The notes: generated from the letters alone by a model not told the origin. Counted from the stretch's first letter, positions 44,270-53,943 are shown. The stretch is DNA of 64,000 bases from Myroides odoratimimus (GCF_030326305.1 NZ_JACAKB010000010.1:51333-115332), one strand, 5' to 3'. Translations and numbers: made by a program.

Positions 44270-45787
44270 ATGAAGCACTTTCATTTTGGGTTATGTTTCT
44301 TGTCATTGTTGAGTACTGTATGGGGATATGGTCAGCAGTCAGATTCATTGGCAATAAAAGTAAAGGAGAAGCAAGATGTAATACGTCATTTTGAAGAATC
44401 TATTTATGTCAATCCATCTCACTATTTAGACTATAGAAAGTACAGTTTAACTTCTTTCGAAATCGCAAAGCAGAATAGTAAGAATGAAACAACTTTAGCT
44501 CAAGAGGGCAAAAACAGAGATGATTTGTCTTTTCAAGCGAATGCTTACCATAAATTAGATAAGCATAGTGCCGTGTGGGGTAGTGCTACTTATCAACAGG
44601 GTAAGCGAAGAGATGTAATGTGGAATGAGAGTGCAGATTACGACTTAATATTTCCGTATGTGGTAGCGGATAGTGTAGGTGGAGATATTAAGTATGAAGA
44701 TTATCATATCGCTGGTGGTTATGTCCAACGATTAGGAAAGTACAATATCGGTATCTCTGGTTTTTATAAAGCAAAGATGGAATACCGTAATATAGACCCT
44801 AGACCTAAGAATCTCTCTGCTCGATTAGGAGGGAATATAGGTGTGAGTAGAGTATTTAAGGAGCTCTTTACTATAGGGGTAAATACCTCAATAGAGAAAT
44901 ATACACAGAAACACAAGATGGACTTCTATAGTCCTACTGGATTTCCTGTGATATATGAGATGAGCGGAATGGGAAACTTCAATAATCTATTGAAAGGAAA
45001 AAGAAGAGAGGCTTATTATGATGGTTGGAGGTATGGCACTTCTCTACAAGTATATGATACTTCTCAGATGAAGTGGTTTGCCACAGTGGGAATGAATATT
45101 TTTAGTTTTGAGAAGTTATTGTCTGATTTTGATGATTTGCAAGCTTCTAAAGTTAAGGATATAGAACATTTCTTCTCTGTAGGAAAGCTATTTGATGTAC
45201 AGGCTACTCAGTTAGGTGTTCGTTTAGATGGGAACATGAAGACGAGAAAGGGTACAGAGAATTTGTTTGTCAATGTGAGCGCTACGAACTATTTAAAGAT
45301 AGGACAAGAAGAACAATATAAGTACGAGAATAAGAGTCTTAGATTAAGTGGAGTATTTAAGTATGAAACTTTAAATAGTGTGTATAGTATCTTACCATAT
45401 ATAGGAATAGCTCAAGAGGTAGAACGTTATAAAAAGCCTTATTCTAAAACAGATATTCAGTATACCTATATGGGAGCAGATTTACAATGGATGTACACAT
45501 TTAAGGATAGAAGTCTATTGACAGTAGCATCTAATTGGAAAGTAAGACAAACTGTTAAAGAAAAGGCTACTTTTAATTATGGAAATAGTAATGCTATAAA
45601 TCAAATGTTGTTAAATAACTATGCTGTTCAGATAGCAGAGTATTGGGAAGGAAGCTTTAAGGTTCGATATGATTTTGCTTTGCCGAAAGTAATAGATGTA
45701 TTTGTAGGTGGAGAGTATTATTTCCAAAACTATAAGCAGTTTCAAAACAACAGTAGTGTGATGATGAGTTTAGGGATTACGTTTTAA
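44270..45787 (+). CDS. DUF6850-type outer-membrane beta-barrel protein, operon copy 1
   Basis: A signal peptide (1-21, ...VWGYGQQ) precedes about 480 residues of alternating polar/aromatic strands, ending in the outer-membrane signature MMSLGITF. Landmarks shared with the second copy are LWGSATYxxxKxRDVMWNE-like, YVVADSVGGDIKYEDYHIAG and NIDPRPKN. The protein is likely a barrel of about 16-18 strands, a passive pore or a partner of the receptor. Start: ATG 44270, ten bases after the DUF4876 gene. Function unknown. Confidence 0.78.
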   Translation: MKHFHFGLCFLSLLSTVWGYGQQSDSLAIKVKEKQDVIRHFEESIYVNPSHYLDYRKYSLTSFEIAKQNSKNETTLAQEGKNRDDLSFQANAYHKLDKHSAVWGSATYQQGKRRDVMWNESADYDLIFPYVVADSVGGDIKYEDYHIAGGYVQRLGKYNIGISGFYKAKMEYRNIDPRPKNLSARLGGNIGVSRVFKELFTIGVNTSIEKYTQKHKMDFYSPTGFPVIYEMSGMGNFNNLLKGKRREAYYDGWRYGTSLQVYDTSQMKWFATVGMNIFSFEKLLSDFDDLQASKVKDIEHFFSVGKLFDVQATQLGVRLDGNMKTRKGTENLFVNVSATNYLKIGQEEQYKYENKSLRLSGVFKYETLNSVYSILPYIGIAQEVERYKKPYSKTDIQYTYMGADLQWMYTFKDRSLLTVASNWKVRQTVKEKATFNYGNSNAINQMLLNNYAVQIAEYWEGSFKVRYDFALPKVIDVFVGGEYYFQNYKQFQNNSSVMMSLGITF

Positions 45788-45803
45788 AAGAGAGAGAAGA
45801 TAG

Positions 45804-46934
45804 ATGAAAAAAAAGGTAGGTGTTATTATTGGGGCGGTATTACTATTTATAGGATACACTAATTTTGAGGTAAGATCAGTTTCAGAATACACAGAGATTA
45901 CAGATCAATATAAAAAAACTATAAGCTATTGGCCTAGTCCGATAATAGATAAAAGTGTAAAATGGAAAGAGTTTGGGGCAATAGAGGTAGATACATTATA
46001 TTATGAGACACAAGATTTACCAGAAGTAATATTAGGTAAAGCACTGTTCTTTGATCCTAAGTTATCAAAGTCTAATCAGATATCTTGTAGCTCTTGTCAC
46101 GATCCTGAAATGGGATGGACAGACCATAGACAGGTATCACTAGGTAATGATCATTTATTAGGAGCTAGGAATACTCCTTCTTTATACAATATTGGTGAGC
46201 GTAGTTCTTTCTTTTGGGATGGTAGAGCATTAACGTTAGAAGAGCAAGCGATGGGACCTTTATCTGCTCATCACGAAATGGATATGGATGTCAAATCACT
46301 ACCAGCGAAGCTAAGCAGGTATAAAGAGTACAAACCTTTGTTTAAAGAAACTTACGGAGATGATAAAGTGACCTATGAAAGAATAGTGGGTGCAATAGCT
46401 ACTTTTCAAAAGACAATCAAAAGTCAGCCTAGTCGTTTCGACAAGTTTATGCAAGGAGAGTATCAGTATCTAACAGAACAAGAAATATATGGAATGCACT
46501 TATTTAGAACTAAGGCAGGATGTATGAATTGTCATCATGGAAAATATCTTACTGATGAGTCTTTTCACAATATAGGGTTGACGTATTATAAGAGAGAGTA
46601 CGAAGACTTAGGATTATACTTACATACTAAAAAGGCAGAAGATGTGGGTAAATTTAAAACTCCTTCTTTAAGAGACCTATTAGTGACTAAGCCATGGATG
46701 CATAATGGGCTAATGGATGACTTAGAAGGAATAGTAAATCTGTATAATAGTGGGATGCACATGATAGATCCTACAGAGGAAGAGAAAGCATTAGATCCGC
46801 TCTTTCCTCTAACAGATCCACTGATGAAACCATTAAAATTAAATGAGAAAGAAATAAAAGCTATTGTAGCATTTTTAGAATCAATGTCAGGAAGTTACTA
46901 TAAAATGGAACGTCCTATATTTCCAACGAAGTAA
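45804..46934 (+). CDS. Di-heme cytochrome c peroxidase / MauG-like protein, operon copy 1
   Basis: A signal anchor (about 4-18) exports it to the periplasm, where heme c is attached at CSSCH (95-99) and CMNCH (240-244). Family motifs are VILGKALFFDPKLSKSNQIS, ARNTPSLYN, FFWDGRA, FKTPSLRDL and PWMHNGLMDDLEGIVNLY. By eye alignment, Tyr314 (VNLYNSG) is at the position of the axial Met of classical peroxidases; MauG and MbnH have Tyr there. The 376 residues are normal. It may reduce peroxide, or use it to oxidise a partner protein. It is 16 bases from the barrel gene; a terminator follows. Confidence 0.9.
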   Translation: MKKKVGVIIGAVLLFIGYTNFEVRSVSEYTEITDQYKKTISYWPSPIIDKSVKWKEFGAIEVDTLYYETQDLPEVILGKALFFDPKLSKSNQISCSSCHDPEMGWTDHRQVSLGNDHLLGARNTPSLYNIGERSSFFWDGRALTLEEQAMGPLSAHHEMDMDVKSLPAKLSRYKEYKPLFKETYGDDKVTYERIVGAIATFQKTIKSQPSRFDKFMQGEYQYLTEQEIYGMHLFRTKAGCMNCHHGKYLTDESFHNIGLTYYKREYEDLGLYLHTKKAEDVGKFKTPSLRDLLVTKPWMHNGLMDDLEGIVNLYNSGMHMIDPTEEEKALDPLFPLTDPLMKPLKLNEKEIKAIVAFLESMSGSYYKMERPIFPTK

Positions 46935-46958
46935 CGCTTATTTACTTTAATTAAACGC

Positions 46959-46997
46959 AAAAAGCTTCTTTAGAACTCACTCTAAAGAAGCTTTTTT
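46959..46997 (+). terminator. Terminator of operon copy 1
   Basis: AAAAAGCTTCTTTAGA (46959-46974) pairs with TCTAAAGAAGCTTTTT (46981-46996), six-base loop and T-run. Confidence 0.9.
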
Positions 46998-47183
46998 ACA
47001 TTATTAGAAGTATAAAGTATACTATTTATATAGTAGTAACTTGTAATGTGTTGATGAATTGTATATGATATTATGTTTTATTTGATGATAGTGTTTAATT
47101 ATTGTATAAAATAAAGATTTAAACTTATTTACATTCATTCTTAAATAGATATATAGAATTAATTTGAATCAAGTCTAAATAAC

Positions 47184-47215
47184 TTGGAAGATATAGGTTT
47201 TGTTGACTACTTTTG
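47184..47215 (+). promoter_or_regulatory. Promoter of the second receptor-peroxidase operon
   Basis: TTG (47184-47186), 21 bases, TACTTTTG (47208-47215). The ATG at 47240 lies 25 bases downstream. Confidence 0.7.
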
Positions 47216-47239
47216 GCATCCGATTAATTAAGTTATTCA

Positions 47240-49981
47240 ATGACACGCTTATATCAAGTTATTCAAGTTCTACTTATTACTTTCACAGTATTATGCTGTT
47301 CTTCTGTATTTGCACAATCTTCTAAGTTACAACTGAAGATCGTATTGCAAGATGCTCAAAATAAAAATATTACTAATGCTAGTATTCATGTAACTGGAAC
47401 GAAAGAGTCACAGTTAAAGGTTAGTGATGATCATGGTATTGCTGTTTTTGATTTGAAAGCTGATATTTATACTGTTGAGGTATTTCATATTAGTTATGGA
47501 AGTTCTTCTACTGTAGTTAATTTACTTCAAAGTCAGACATTACCTATTACGTTGACAGCAACTTCTAATATATTAGAAGAAATGGTCATTACTGCTACGG
47601 AGAGTAAAGGACTTACAAGTACTTCTGTGATTAATCGTCAAGCGATGGAACATTTGCAACCATCGAGCTTTGCTGATTTAATGGAGTTATTACCAGGAGG
47701 ACAAGCAAAGGATCCTAAACTTACGATAGCGAATGCTGCTTTAATAAGAGAAAATAATCCTGGTGAGAAATATGCAACAGGTGCATTAGGGGTACAGTTT
47801 ATGGTAGATGATAATATTATCAATACAAATGCTGATATGCAGGTATCTGTAGGAGGTGCTAAGACTTCTCATATAGGAGTAGATATGCGTAGTTTGGCAA
47901 CTAATGATATCGAAAGTGTTGAGGTTATTCGTGGTATACCTACGGCTGCCTATGGGGATTTGAGTTCAGGTCTGATTAAGATAAATAGAAAAATAGGGTA
48001 TACTCCTTTACAAGCTCGTTTTAAAGTAGATGGTTTTAGCAAACTTTATTATGTAGGCAAAGGAATAGACACAAAGACAGGATGGAAGCTGAATGCGAGT
48101 ATAGATTTCTTAGATGCTAAAAACGATCCTACAGATGTTCTTCAGAACTATAAGAGAATATCATCATCACTGAGATCAGATAGAACATTTTTAGTAGGAG
48201 GATATGACCTAAGTTGGAAAGCAAATTTTGATTATAGTGGTACTGTTGATAACGATAAGTTTGACCCAGATACAGGTTATGATAGAACAGATAGTTATAA
48301 AAATAAAAAGCAGTACTTTTCATTAGGTAACAATCTAAAACTTGACTTTGGCAAAGAGACTTTATTCAAGAATATAACTTTGAATGCTTATGTATCTCAA
48401 GGAATAGAAGATATTAAGGAGACTATCTTTATACAGCAGAATGGACGTATAGCTATTCCAGTAGGAAATGAAACAGGGGAGAATGAAGGTGTGTTTTTAC
48501 CAACTTCTTATATAGCAAATTCTAAGGTAGAAGGACGACCTTTAAATATCAATACAAAGTTACAGTCAGAATTAGGTTTTTCAACTTTTGGGATTAAACA
48601 TCATGGAGAAGTAGGGATAGACTTTAGATACTCAAAGAATAACGGTAGAGGAGAGTTATTTGATCCTTTGTTACCTCCTTCTGTAGGTACTATGAAACGT
48701 CCTCGTCCTTTTAACGAAGTACCAGCTTCTCAGATATTAGCTGCTTATGTAGGTGATCGTATGGAATATGATTTAGGCCTACATCATCTACAATTATATG
48801 CAGGAGTTAGAATGTCTAAATTATTAGGTGTTGGAAAAGAGTTTAGCATTAGTGATAGGGTATTTGCAGAACCACGTGTTAACTTCCAATGGGGACTTCC
48901 TAAACTGAAAATAGGACAGGAATACCTAAAAACGGATATTACAGTAGGATATGGAGAGCTGTATAAACAACCTACATTAGCATTACTATATCCACAAGAT
49001 CGATACTTCGATATGGTACAAGTAAGTTACTTAGATCCTAAGACAGATAACGCATACGCACAGTTCTATACTTACAGAATGCCTTTAGCTAACCACAGTC
49101 TGATAGGGGCGAAGAATACGAAGAAAGAGATTCGTTTAGATTTAGAATATAAAAAACACAAGTTTTATATCACCTACTTCGATGAGAAGATGACAACAGG
49201 CTTTAGAGATATGACTCAGTTTATGGGGTTTGAGTATAAGCGATACGAGTCTAAAGATATAGTGTGGAGTGATGAGTTAGGCAAGCCGGATTTAGATCAA
49301 TCCCCATATTCATACAGACAGGACATGATGCAGTATACACATACTGAAAATGGAAGCTCGACATTAAAAGAAGGAATAGAGTTTGGGTATTCTTCACCTC
49401 GTTTTGAAGGAATTAATACTCGTATTACTTTAAATGGAGCATGGTTTAAAACGACGTATTCTAATAGTGCTTCTATTCTTTGGAGACCTGGTATCTCTGT
49501 AAATGGACAACAGTATTTATACACTGGTATTTATGCAGATGACAATGGGAATAGAAGATCATCTCTAGTGTACAATGTAGTTGTAGATACTTATTTGCCT
49601 AGCTTAGATATGAATATATCTGCCTCTTTACAAGGAGATGTATTTAGAAGAAACCTAAACCTAAATAGAGTTGCTGCTCCTTATGCATACATGGGAATAG
49701 ACAATGTAGTTCATCCTTTTACAGAAGAAAGTGCAAATGATCCATTGTTACAACATCTAGTTAGACCTGTTTCTAAGACAGATGGTATGGAGGAGAGAAG
49801 ACCATTTACATTTAATGCTAATTTTAAAATATCAAAGAGAATATATAAATCAGTAAAGGCATCGATGTTTGTTAATCGATTATTCACACACTATTCTTCA
49901 TATACATATAATGGAGTGAATGTAAATAGAAAAGATGATAGCGGACCTTACTTTGGAATGGAAATAAACTTCAATATTTAA
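47240..49981 (+). CDS. TonB-dependent receptor, operon copy 2
   Basis: A signal peptide (1-25, ...SSVFAQS) and a carboxypeptidase-regulatory-like domain are followed by a plug with the same landmarks as copy 1: GLTSTSVIN, MEHLQPSSFADLMELLPGG and ESVEVIRGIPTAAYGDLSSG. The barrel ends FGMEINFNI. It has 913 residues. The plug insertion before FMVDDNI and most barrel loops differ from copy 1, so a different ligand is likely. It is followed after four bases by the DUF4876 gene. Confidence 0.93.
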   Translation: MTRLYQVIQVLLITFTVLCCSSVFAQSSKLQLKIVLQDAQNKNITNASIHVTGTKESQLKVSDDHGIAVFDLKADIYTVEVFHISYGSSSTVVNLLQSQTLPITLTATSNILEEMVITATESKGLTSTSVINRQAMEHLQPSSFADLMELLPGGQAKDPKLTIANAALIRENNPGEKYATGALGVQFMVDDNIINTNADMQVSVGGAKTSHIGVDMRSLATNDIESVEVIRGIPTAAYGDLSSGLIKINRKIGYTPLQARFKVDGFSKLYYVGKGIDTKTGWKLNASIDFLDAKNDPTDVLQNYKRISSSLRSDRTFLVGGYDLSWKANFDYSGTVDNDKFDPDTGYDRTDSYKNKKQYFSLGNNLKLDFGKETLFKNITLNAYVSQGIEDIKETIFIQQNGRIAIPVGNETGENEGVFLPTSYIANSKVEGRPLNINTKLQSELGFSTFGIKHHGEVGIDFRYSKNNGRGELFDPLLPPSVGTMKRPRPFNEVPASQILAAYVGDRMEYDLGLHHLQLYAGVRMSKLLGVGKEFSISDRVFAEPRVNFQWGLPKLKIGQEYLKTDITVGYGELYKQPTLALLYPQDRYFDMVQVSYLDPKTDNAYAQFYTYRMPLANHSLIGAKNTKKEIRLDLEYKKHKFYITYFDEKMTTGFRDMTQFMGFEYKRYESKDIVWSDELGKPDLDQSPYSYRQDMMQYTHTENGSSTLKEGIEFGYSSPRFEGINTRITLNGAWFKTTYSNSASILWRPGISVNGQQYLYTGIYADDNGNRRSSLVYNVVVDTYLPSLDMNISASLQGDVFRRNLNLNRVAAPYAYMGIDNVVHPFTEESANDPLLQHLVRPVSKTDGMEERRPFTFNANFKISKRIYKSVKASMFVNRLFTHYSSYTYNGVNVNRKDDSGPYFGMEINFNI

Positions 49982-49985
49982 GATA

Positions 49986-51218
49986 ATGAGATTAAAGCAT
50001 ATATTTTTATACGGATTGATGATGACAATGAGCTTATTAATGAGCTCGTGTTTGACAGATGATAATGCGCTTGGGAGTAATCAGAATTCGACTGTGTCTA
50101 TGGCATTTAAAGTAGATGGCATTAAAGAAATAAAAGAATTAGAAGTAGAGTTTGTTGAAGTTAATACTGGTTTGCGAATAATGGAGAAGGCAGTAGGCTC
50201 TCCTTATTTCTCTGTAGCTCTACCTGTGGGATCTTATAGAATGTCAGCAGAAGGGATAGGTGTACTAGAAGATAAAGAAGAAGTGGGATTAGGAAGTAAA
50301 AGCGAAATGCTAGACGTGACCGATCAGATAGTAAATATGACAATTGACTTATTTGTCAAACAACTTAACGATGACTTTATCTTTGAAGAAATATTCTTCA
50401 GTGGATTACAAACTACTGAATTAAAAGCATACCAAACAGGGAAATACTTTAAACTAGTCAATAATACGGATAGAGTACTCTATGCTGATGGATTATTAAT
50501 TGCTCAATCTGAGTTTTTGACAACTAGAGATAATAAAGAAACACCAGATGTGTTGAACGAAGCTTTCGTTTTACAATCTGTAATGATGTTACCAGGTAGC
50601 GGTACACAGTACCCGGTAGAGCCAGGAGATTTTATTGTAATAGCAGATAATGCTCAGAATCATAACTTAGCCAATGTACCAGGGGCTGATTTATCTAATG
50701 CAGATTTTGAATTTCCGATTACTGAAAATCCTAAGAATACTCAACCAGATAATCCTAATGTACCTAATGTGATGATGATCTATACGAAGTTAAACTTTAG
50801 TATGTTCGCGATGCATGACCGTGGACAGACAGGATATATTGTAGCTCGTTTTCCTGAAGGAGAGAGTGCGGATACTTGGTTAGCCAATTATAAGTTTGAT
50901 TATAGTTATTTGACCGCTGCGGGGAAAGAACAAAAGTTCAGCAGATATAAAATGCCAAATGCTTGGGTTATTGATGCTGTTAATGGAAGTATTCCTGATA
51001 AGTTTGAACGTTTAGTGACTACTCCTTCTTTAGATAGCGGGTACTCATACTGCGCAACATCAGAATCTGATAAAGCGCGTTATGGAAAGACTATCAGAAG
51101 AAAAGTCTTAGGACCTAATGAGCAAGGTCGTAATGTGTATAAGGATACTAATAATTCTTCAGTTGATTTTATTCCTCAGTCAGAGATGTCTCTAAAAGAC
51201 GGAATACATCATAAATAA
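49986..51218 (+). CDS. DUF4876 surface lipoprotein, operon copy 2
   Basis: The lipobox is LMSSC (Cys22), followed by LTDDN, again acidic. The domain layout follows copy 1: a beta domain, then FEEIFFSGLQTTELK, a lamin-tail-like core (YFKLVNNTDRVLYADGLLI), and the C-terminal PNAWVIDAVNGS (Trp327), RYGKTIRRKVLG and KDTNNSSVDF. An Asn/Pro-rich insertion (about 240-258) is unique to this copy. Cys-rich features are absent. By position it is the cargo-binding partner of the receptor before it; this is inference. Confidence 0.8.
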   Translation: MRLKHIFLYGLMMTMSLLMSSCLTDDNALGSNQNSTVSMAFKVDGIKEIKELEVEFVEVNTGLRIMEKAVGSPYFSVALPVGSYRMSAEGIGVLEDKEEVGLGSKSEMLDVTDQIVNMTIDLFVKQLNDDFIFEEIFFSGLQTTELKAYQTGKYFKLVNNTDRVLYADGLLIAQSEFLTTRDNKETPDVLNEAFVLQSVMMLPGSGTQYPVEPGDFIVIADNAQNHNLANVPGADLSNADFEFPITENPKNTQPDNPNVPNVMMIYTKLNFSMFAMHDRGQTGYIVARFPEGESADTWLANYKFDYSYLTAAGKEQKFSRYKMPNAWVIDAVNGSIPDKFERLVTTPSLDSGYSYCATSESDKARYGKTIRRKVLGPNEQGRNVYKDTNNSSVDFIPQSEMSLKDGIHHK

Positions 51219-51221
51219 AAT

Positions 51222-51226
51222 AGGAG
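51222..51226 (+). promoter_or_regulatory. Strong Shine-Dalgarno sequence before a TTG start
   Basis: AGGAG lies four bases before TTG 51231. Such sites are rare in this phylum, and here it decides the start of the following gene. Confidence 0.6.
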
Positions 51227-51230
51227 TACA

Positions 51231-52760
51231 TTGAGAAATAGATATATAAATATAGTTGCATTAATTAGTGTATTGTTTTGTGCTGAGGTTCAAGCTCAGG
51301 ATAAAACAGATGCTAATTTATACGAGAGTAGACTAGCTCAACGGGATATGAATATCGTATTCGGACAAGACTTTTTTGCTAATCGTGCTTTTATGACATC
51401 GTATAGTCCTTTGTCTTTTTCTGAGTTAAGTCTGAATTATCTATCAGACCGTAAGGATGCTTACATGCTACAAGATGGAGATGGTTTAGATGCCTTTAAG
51501 GTTAACACTTCTTCTTATCAACGCTTAAAGAATAATGCTGTTCTATGGGGAAGTGCGTCTTATGCTACTCAGAAGCAAAAGAATATGAAATGGAATGAGA
51601 ATCTGGACAGACATATCTTAGGGCCTTATGTGTTAGGTGATTCTATAGGTGGTACCATGAGACAAGAGATTTATCAGTTTGCAGGAGGGATGGCTAGACA
51701 ATTCGATAAGTGGACAGTAGGAGGAGAAGTTAGTTATCAGGCCAAAAGCGGTTATAGAGAAGTAGATCCAAGACCTAAGAATACCTCTTCAGATTTAAAT
51801 TTGCGCATTGGAGTAAACTATAATGGTTATAAAGACTACGAATTAGGTGTATATGCAAATTGGAATAAATATACTCAGAATAGTACAATTAAGTTTGTTA
51901 GCCTATTAGGAAAACCCATAGCCTACCATCTGACAGGTTTAGGAGCTTATAATTATTACTTTAGTTCTGCTGTAGATATGAAGATGATCTATGAAGGAAC
52001 AGGATATGAAGTAGGAGGGACTATAGCTAAGAATAAAGGTAAAGACTTTTTGATACAAGGTTCATATGGGCAGTTTGATATCGAGAAGAACTTTGGTAGT
52101 AGTCCTTCAAAAGAAATGTCTGTACTTAAGACTAAAAAATATACACTAGGAGGAATTAAATATATTGATCTAGATGAACATCGTTTAGGAGCAAAAGTTA
52201 ATTACTTACTAAGTGAATCAAGAGGAATAGAATCTTTTTATTCTAAAACAGAAAAGTTAGAGAGAAAGATAGGAGAGCAAGATCTGTATAAGTTCATAAG
52301 AAGTGATGTGTATACATCGTTATTTTATCAATATAGTACAGATGTAAGTAGAGTAGTAGTTTCACCTTCTTTCACAGTAGAACAGACAGAAGAAAAAAGA
52401 AGAGATACTCAGGCTAGACAGCGATTTACATATTTACATTATGGATTAGAAGTTGATTATATGCGACAACTTAATCAATCTAATATCATAACAGTAAGTC
52501 CTTATTTTAGAGTGCGTAATCTTAAAGAAGATACTGTCAATCTAATAGCATCTTATAAGAGTCCAGCGATGACTGAATGGGTACAACATGATTTAGCGAT
52601 TCAGACTGCTAATTATCAGACTTATGGTATTACAGCTAGATATGATGTGAAGATTGATAATATACCAGCCATGTTTGCTCAGATTCAATATGAACAGACA
52701 AAGTATAATATAAACAAAACAAATAACTATATAGGAATTTCTTTAGGAGTTACTTTCTAA
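51231..52760 (+). CDS. DUF6850-type outer-membrane beta-barrel protein, operon copy 2
   Basis: The start is TTG: it gives a proper signal peptide (...ALISVLFCAEVQAQ), whereas the first in-frame ATG (about residue 40) would remove it. AGGAG precedes the TTG. The rest is a beta-barrel of about 480 residues ending YIGISLGVTF. Landmarks shared with copy 1 include KWNENLD, PYVLGDSIGGTMRQE and REVDPRPKNTSS. Much of the rest has drifted. Function unknown; probably a barrel in the outer membrane next to the receptor. Confidence 0.78.
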   Translation: MRNRYINIVALISVLFCAEVQAQDKTDANLYESRLAQRDMNIVFGQDFFANRAFMTSYSPLSFSELSLNYLSDRKDAYMLQDGDGLDAFKVNTSSYQRLKNNAVLWGSASYATQKQKNMKWNENLDRHILGPYVLGDSIGGTMRQEIYQFAGGMARQFDKWTVGGEVSYQAKSGYREVDPRPKNTSSDLNLRIGVNYNGYKDYELGVYANWNKYTQNSTIKFVSLLGKPIAYHLTGLGAYNYYFSSAVDMKMIYEGTGYEVGGTIAKNKGKDFLIQGSYGQFDIEKNFGSSPSKEMSVLKTKKYTLGGIKYIDLDEHRLGAKVNYLLSESRGIESFYSKTEKLERKIGEQDLYKFIRSDVYTSLFYQYSTDVSRVVVSPSFTVEQTEEKRRDTQARQRFTYLHYGLEVDYMRQLNQSNIITVSPYFRVRNLKEDTVNLIASYKSPAMTEWVQHDLAIQTANYQTYGITARYDVKIDNIPAMFAQIQYEQTKYNINKTNNYIGISLGVTF

Positions 52761-52788
52761 GTAGTTATTAACTAACAACAAATAAACA

Positions 52789-53934
52789 ATGAAAAAGGTA
52801 GTTATTTTATTATCAGGACTCTTAGCTTTTGGCTTATTTAGTTTTAGCCCAAAGTTTGTAGGATTCTTAGGAAGCGACAATCCTGAGTATCAAAAAATAA
52901 TAGAAAGCTATAAACAACCTATCTCACAATGGCCTGCACCTACTATAGATGAAGGAGTGGAATGGAGTGAAATGGCAAGCATTAAACGTGATAACGATTA
53001 TTTTACAGAACAAGCGAAACCTGAAGTAATTTTAGGACGTATGTTATTCTTTGATCCTAAGCTTTCTAAGTCTAATCAGATATCGTGTAGTTCTTGTCAT
53101 GATCCTGAGTTAGGATGGACAGATAGGCGTATGGTCGGCTTAGGTCATGATCACTTAAAAGGAGCACGTAATACTCCTTCATTATATAATACTGCCGAGC
53201 GTACTTCTTACTTTTGGGACGGTAGAGCTAATAGTTTAGAAGAACAGGCTAATGGACCATTATCTGCTCATAACGAAATGGCAATGGATGTAATAGATTT
53301 ACCTGCCAAATTGAGTAAAGTGCAAGGATATAAACCTTATTTTATTGACGCTTTCGGTGATGAGAAAATTACCTACGATCGTATTGTAGGTGCAATAGCT
53401 ACGTTTCAAAAAACAATTAAGAGTCAGCCAAGTAGGTTTGATGCTTTTATAGATGGAAAGTATAAAGCGCTAAATGATCAAGAGATTTACGGTATGCATT
53501 TGTTTAGAACGAAAGGTAGGTGTATGAATTGTCATCATGGGCAGTACTTGACAGATGAATCTTTTCACAATATTGGATTGACATATTATAAACGTAAGTT
53601 TGAAGACCTAGGTAGATATGAAGTAACCAAAGATCCTAACGATGTAGGAAAGTTTAAAACTCCTGGTTTAAGAGATCTTTTAAACACTAGGCCTTGGATG
53701 CATAATGGACTATTTGACGATCTAGAAGGTATCGTTAATATGTATAATAGTGGAATGCACATGATAGATCCTACTGCTGAACAAAAAGCTAAAGACCCGT
53801 TATATCCTGTGACAGATTCTTTAATGAAACCATTAGAATTAACTAAAGAAGAAACGAAAGCTATTGTAGCTTTCTTAGAATCTCTATCAGGAAGTAGATT
53901 TAAGATGAGAAGACCTGAGTTTCCTACAGAATAA
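52789..53934 (+). CDS. Di-heme cytochrome c peroxidase / MauG-like protein, operon copy 2
   Basis: It is close to copy 1 over its length, clearly the most conserved gene of the pair. Heme sites are CSSCH (100-104) and CMNCH (245-249). The segments FFDPKLSKSNQISCSSCHDP and ERIVGAIATFQKTIKSQPSR-like are nearly identical between copies. Tyr319 (VNMYNSG) again takes the likely axial position. A signal anchor lies at about 4-20. The 381 residues are normal. It is 28 bases after the barrel gene and a terminator follows. Confidence 0.9.
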   Translation: MKKVVILLSGLLAFGLFSFSPKFVGFLGSDNPEYQKIIESYKQPISQWPAPTIDEGVEWSEMASIKRDNDYFTEQAKPEVILGRMLFFDPKLSKSNQISCSSCHDPELGWTDRRMVGLGHDHLKGARNTPSLYNTAERTSYFWDGRANSLEEQANGPLSAHNEMAMDVIDLPAKLSKVQGYKPYFIDAFGDEKITYDRIVGAIATFQKTIKSQPSRFDAFIDGKYKALNDQEIYGMHLFRTKGRCMNCHHGQYLTDESFHNIGLTYYKRKFEDLGRYEVTKDPNDVGKFKTPGLRDLLNTRPWMHNGLFDDLEGIVNMYNSGMHMIDPTAEQKAKDPLYPVTDSLMKPLELTKEETKAIVAFLESLSGSRFKMRRPEFPTE

Positions 53935-53943
53935 TATATTTAT

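Larger units (their letters stand above)
46935..47239. other. Spacer between the two operon copies
   Basis: It holds the terminator of copy 1 (46959-46997) and the promoter of copy 2 (47184-47215). The part between is very A+T-rich and has no gene, repeat or transposon trace that I can see. Confidence 0.6.

Noticed and set aside
45804-46934. Simple peroxide detoxification as the role of the peroxidase
   Set aside because: It does not explain the fixed pairing with receptor, lipoprotein and barrel, nor the apparent axial Tyr; it is kept only as an alternative.
46935-47239. Insertion sequence as cause of the operon duplication
   Set aside because: No transposase fragment, terminal inverted repeat or target duplication is visible in the spacer.
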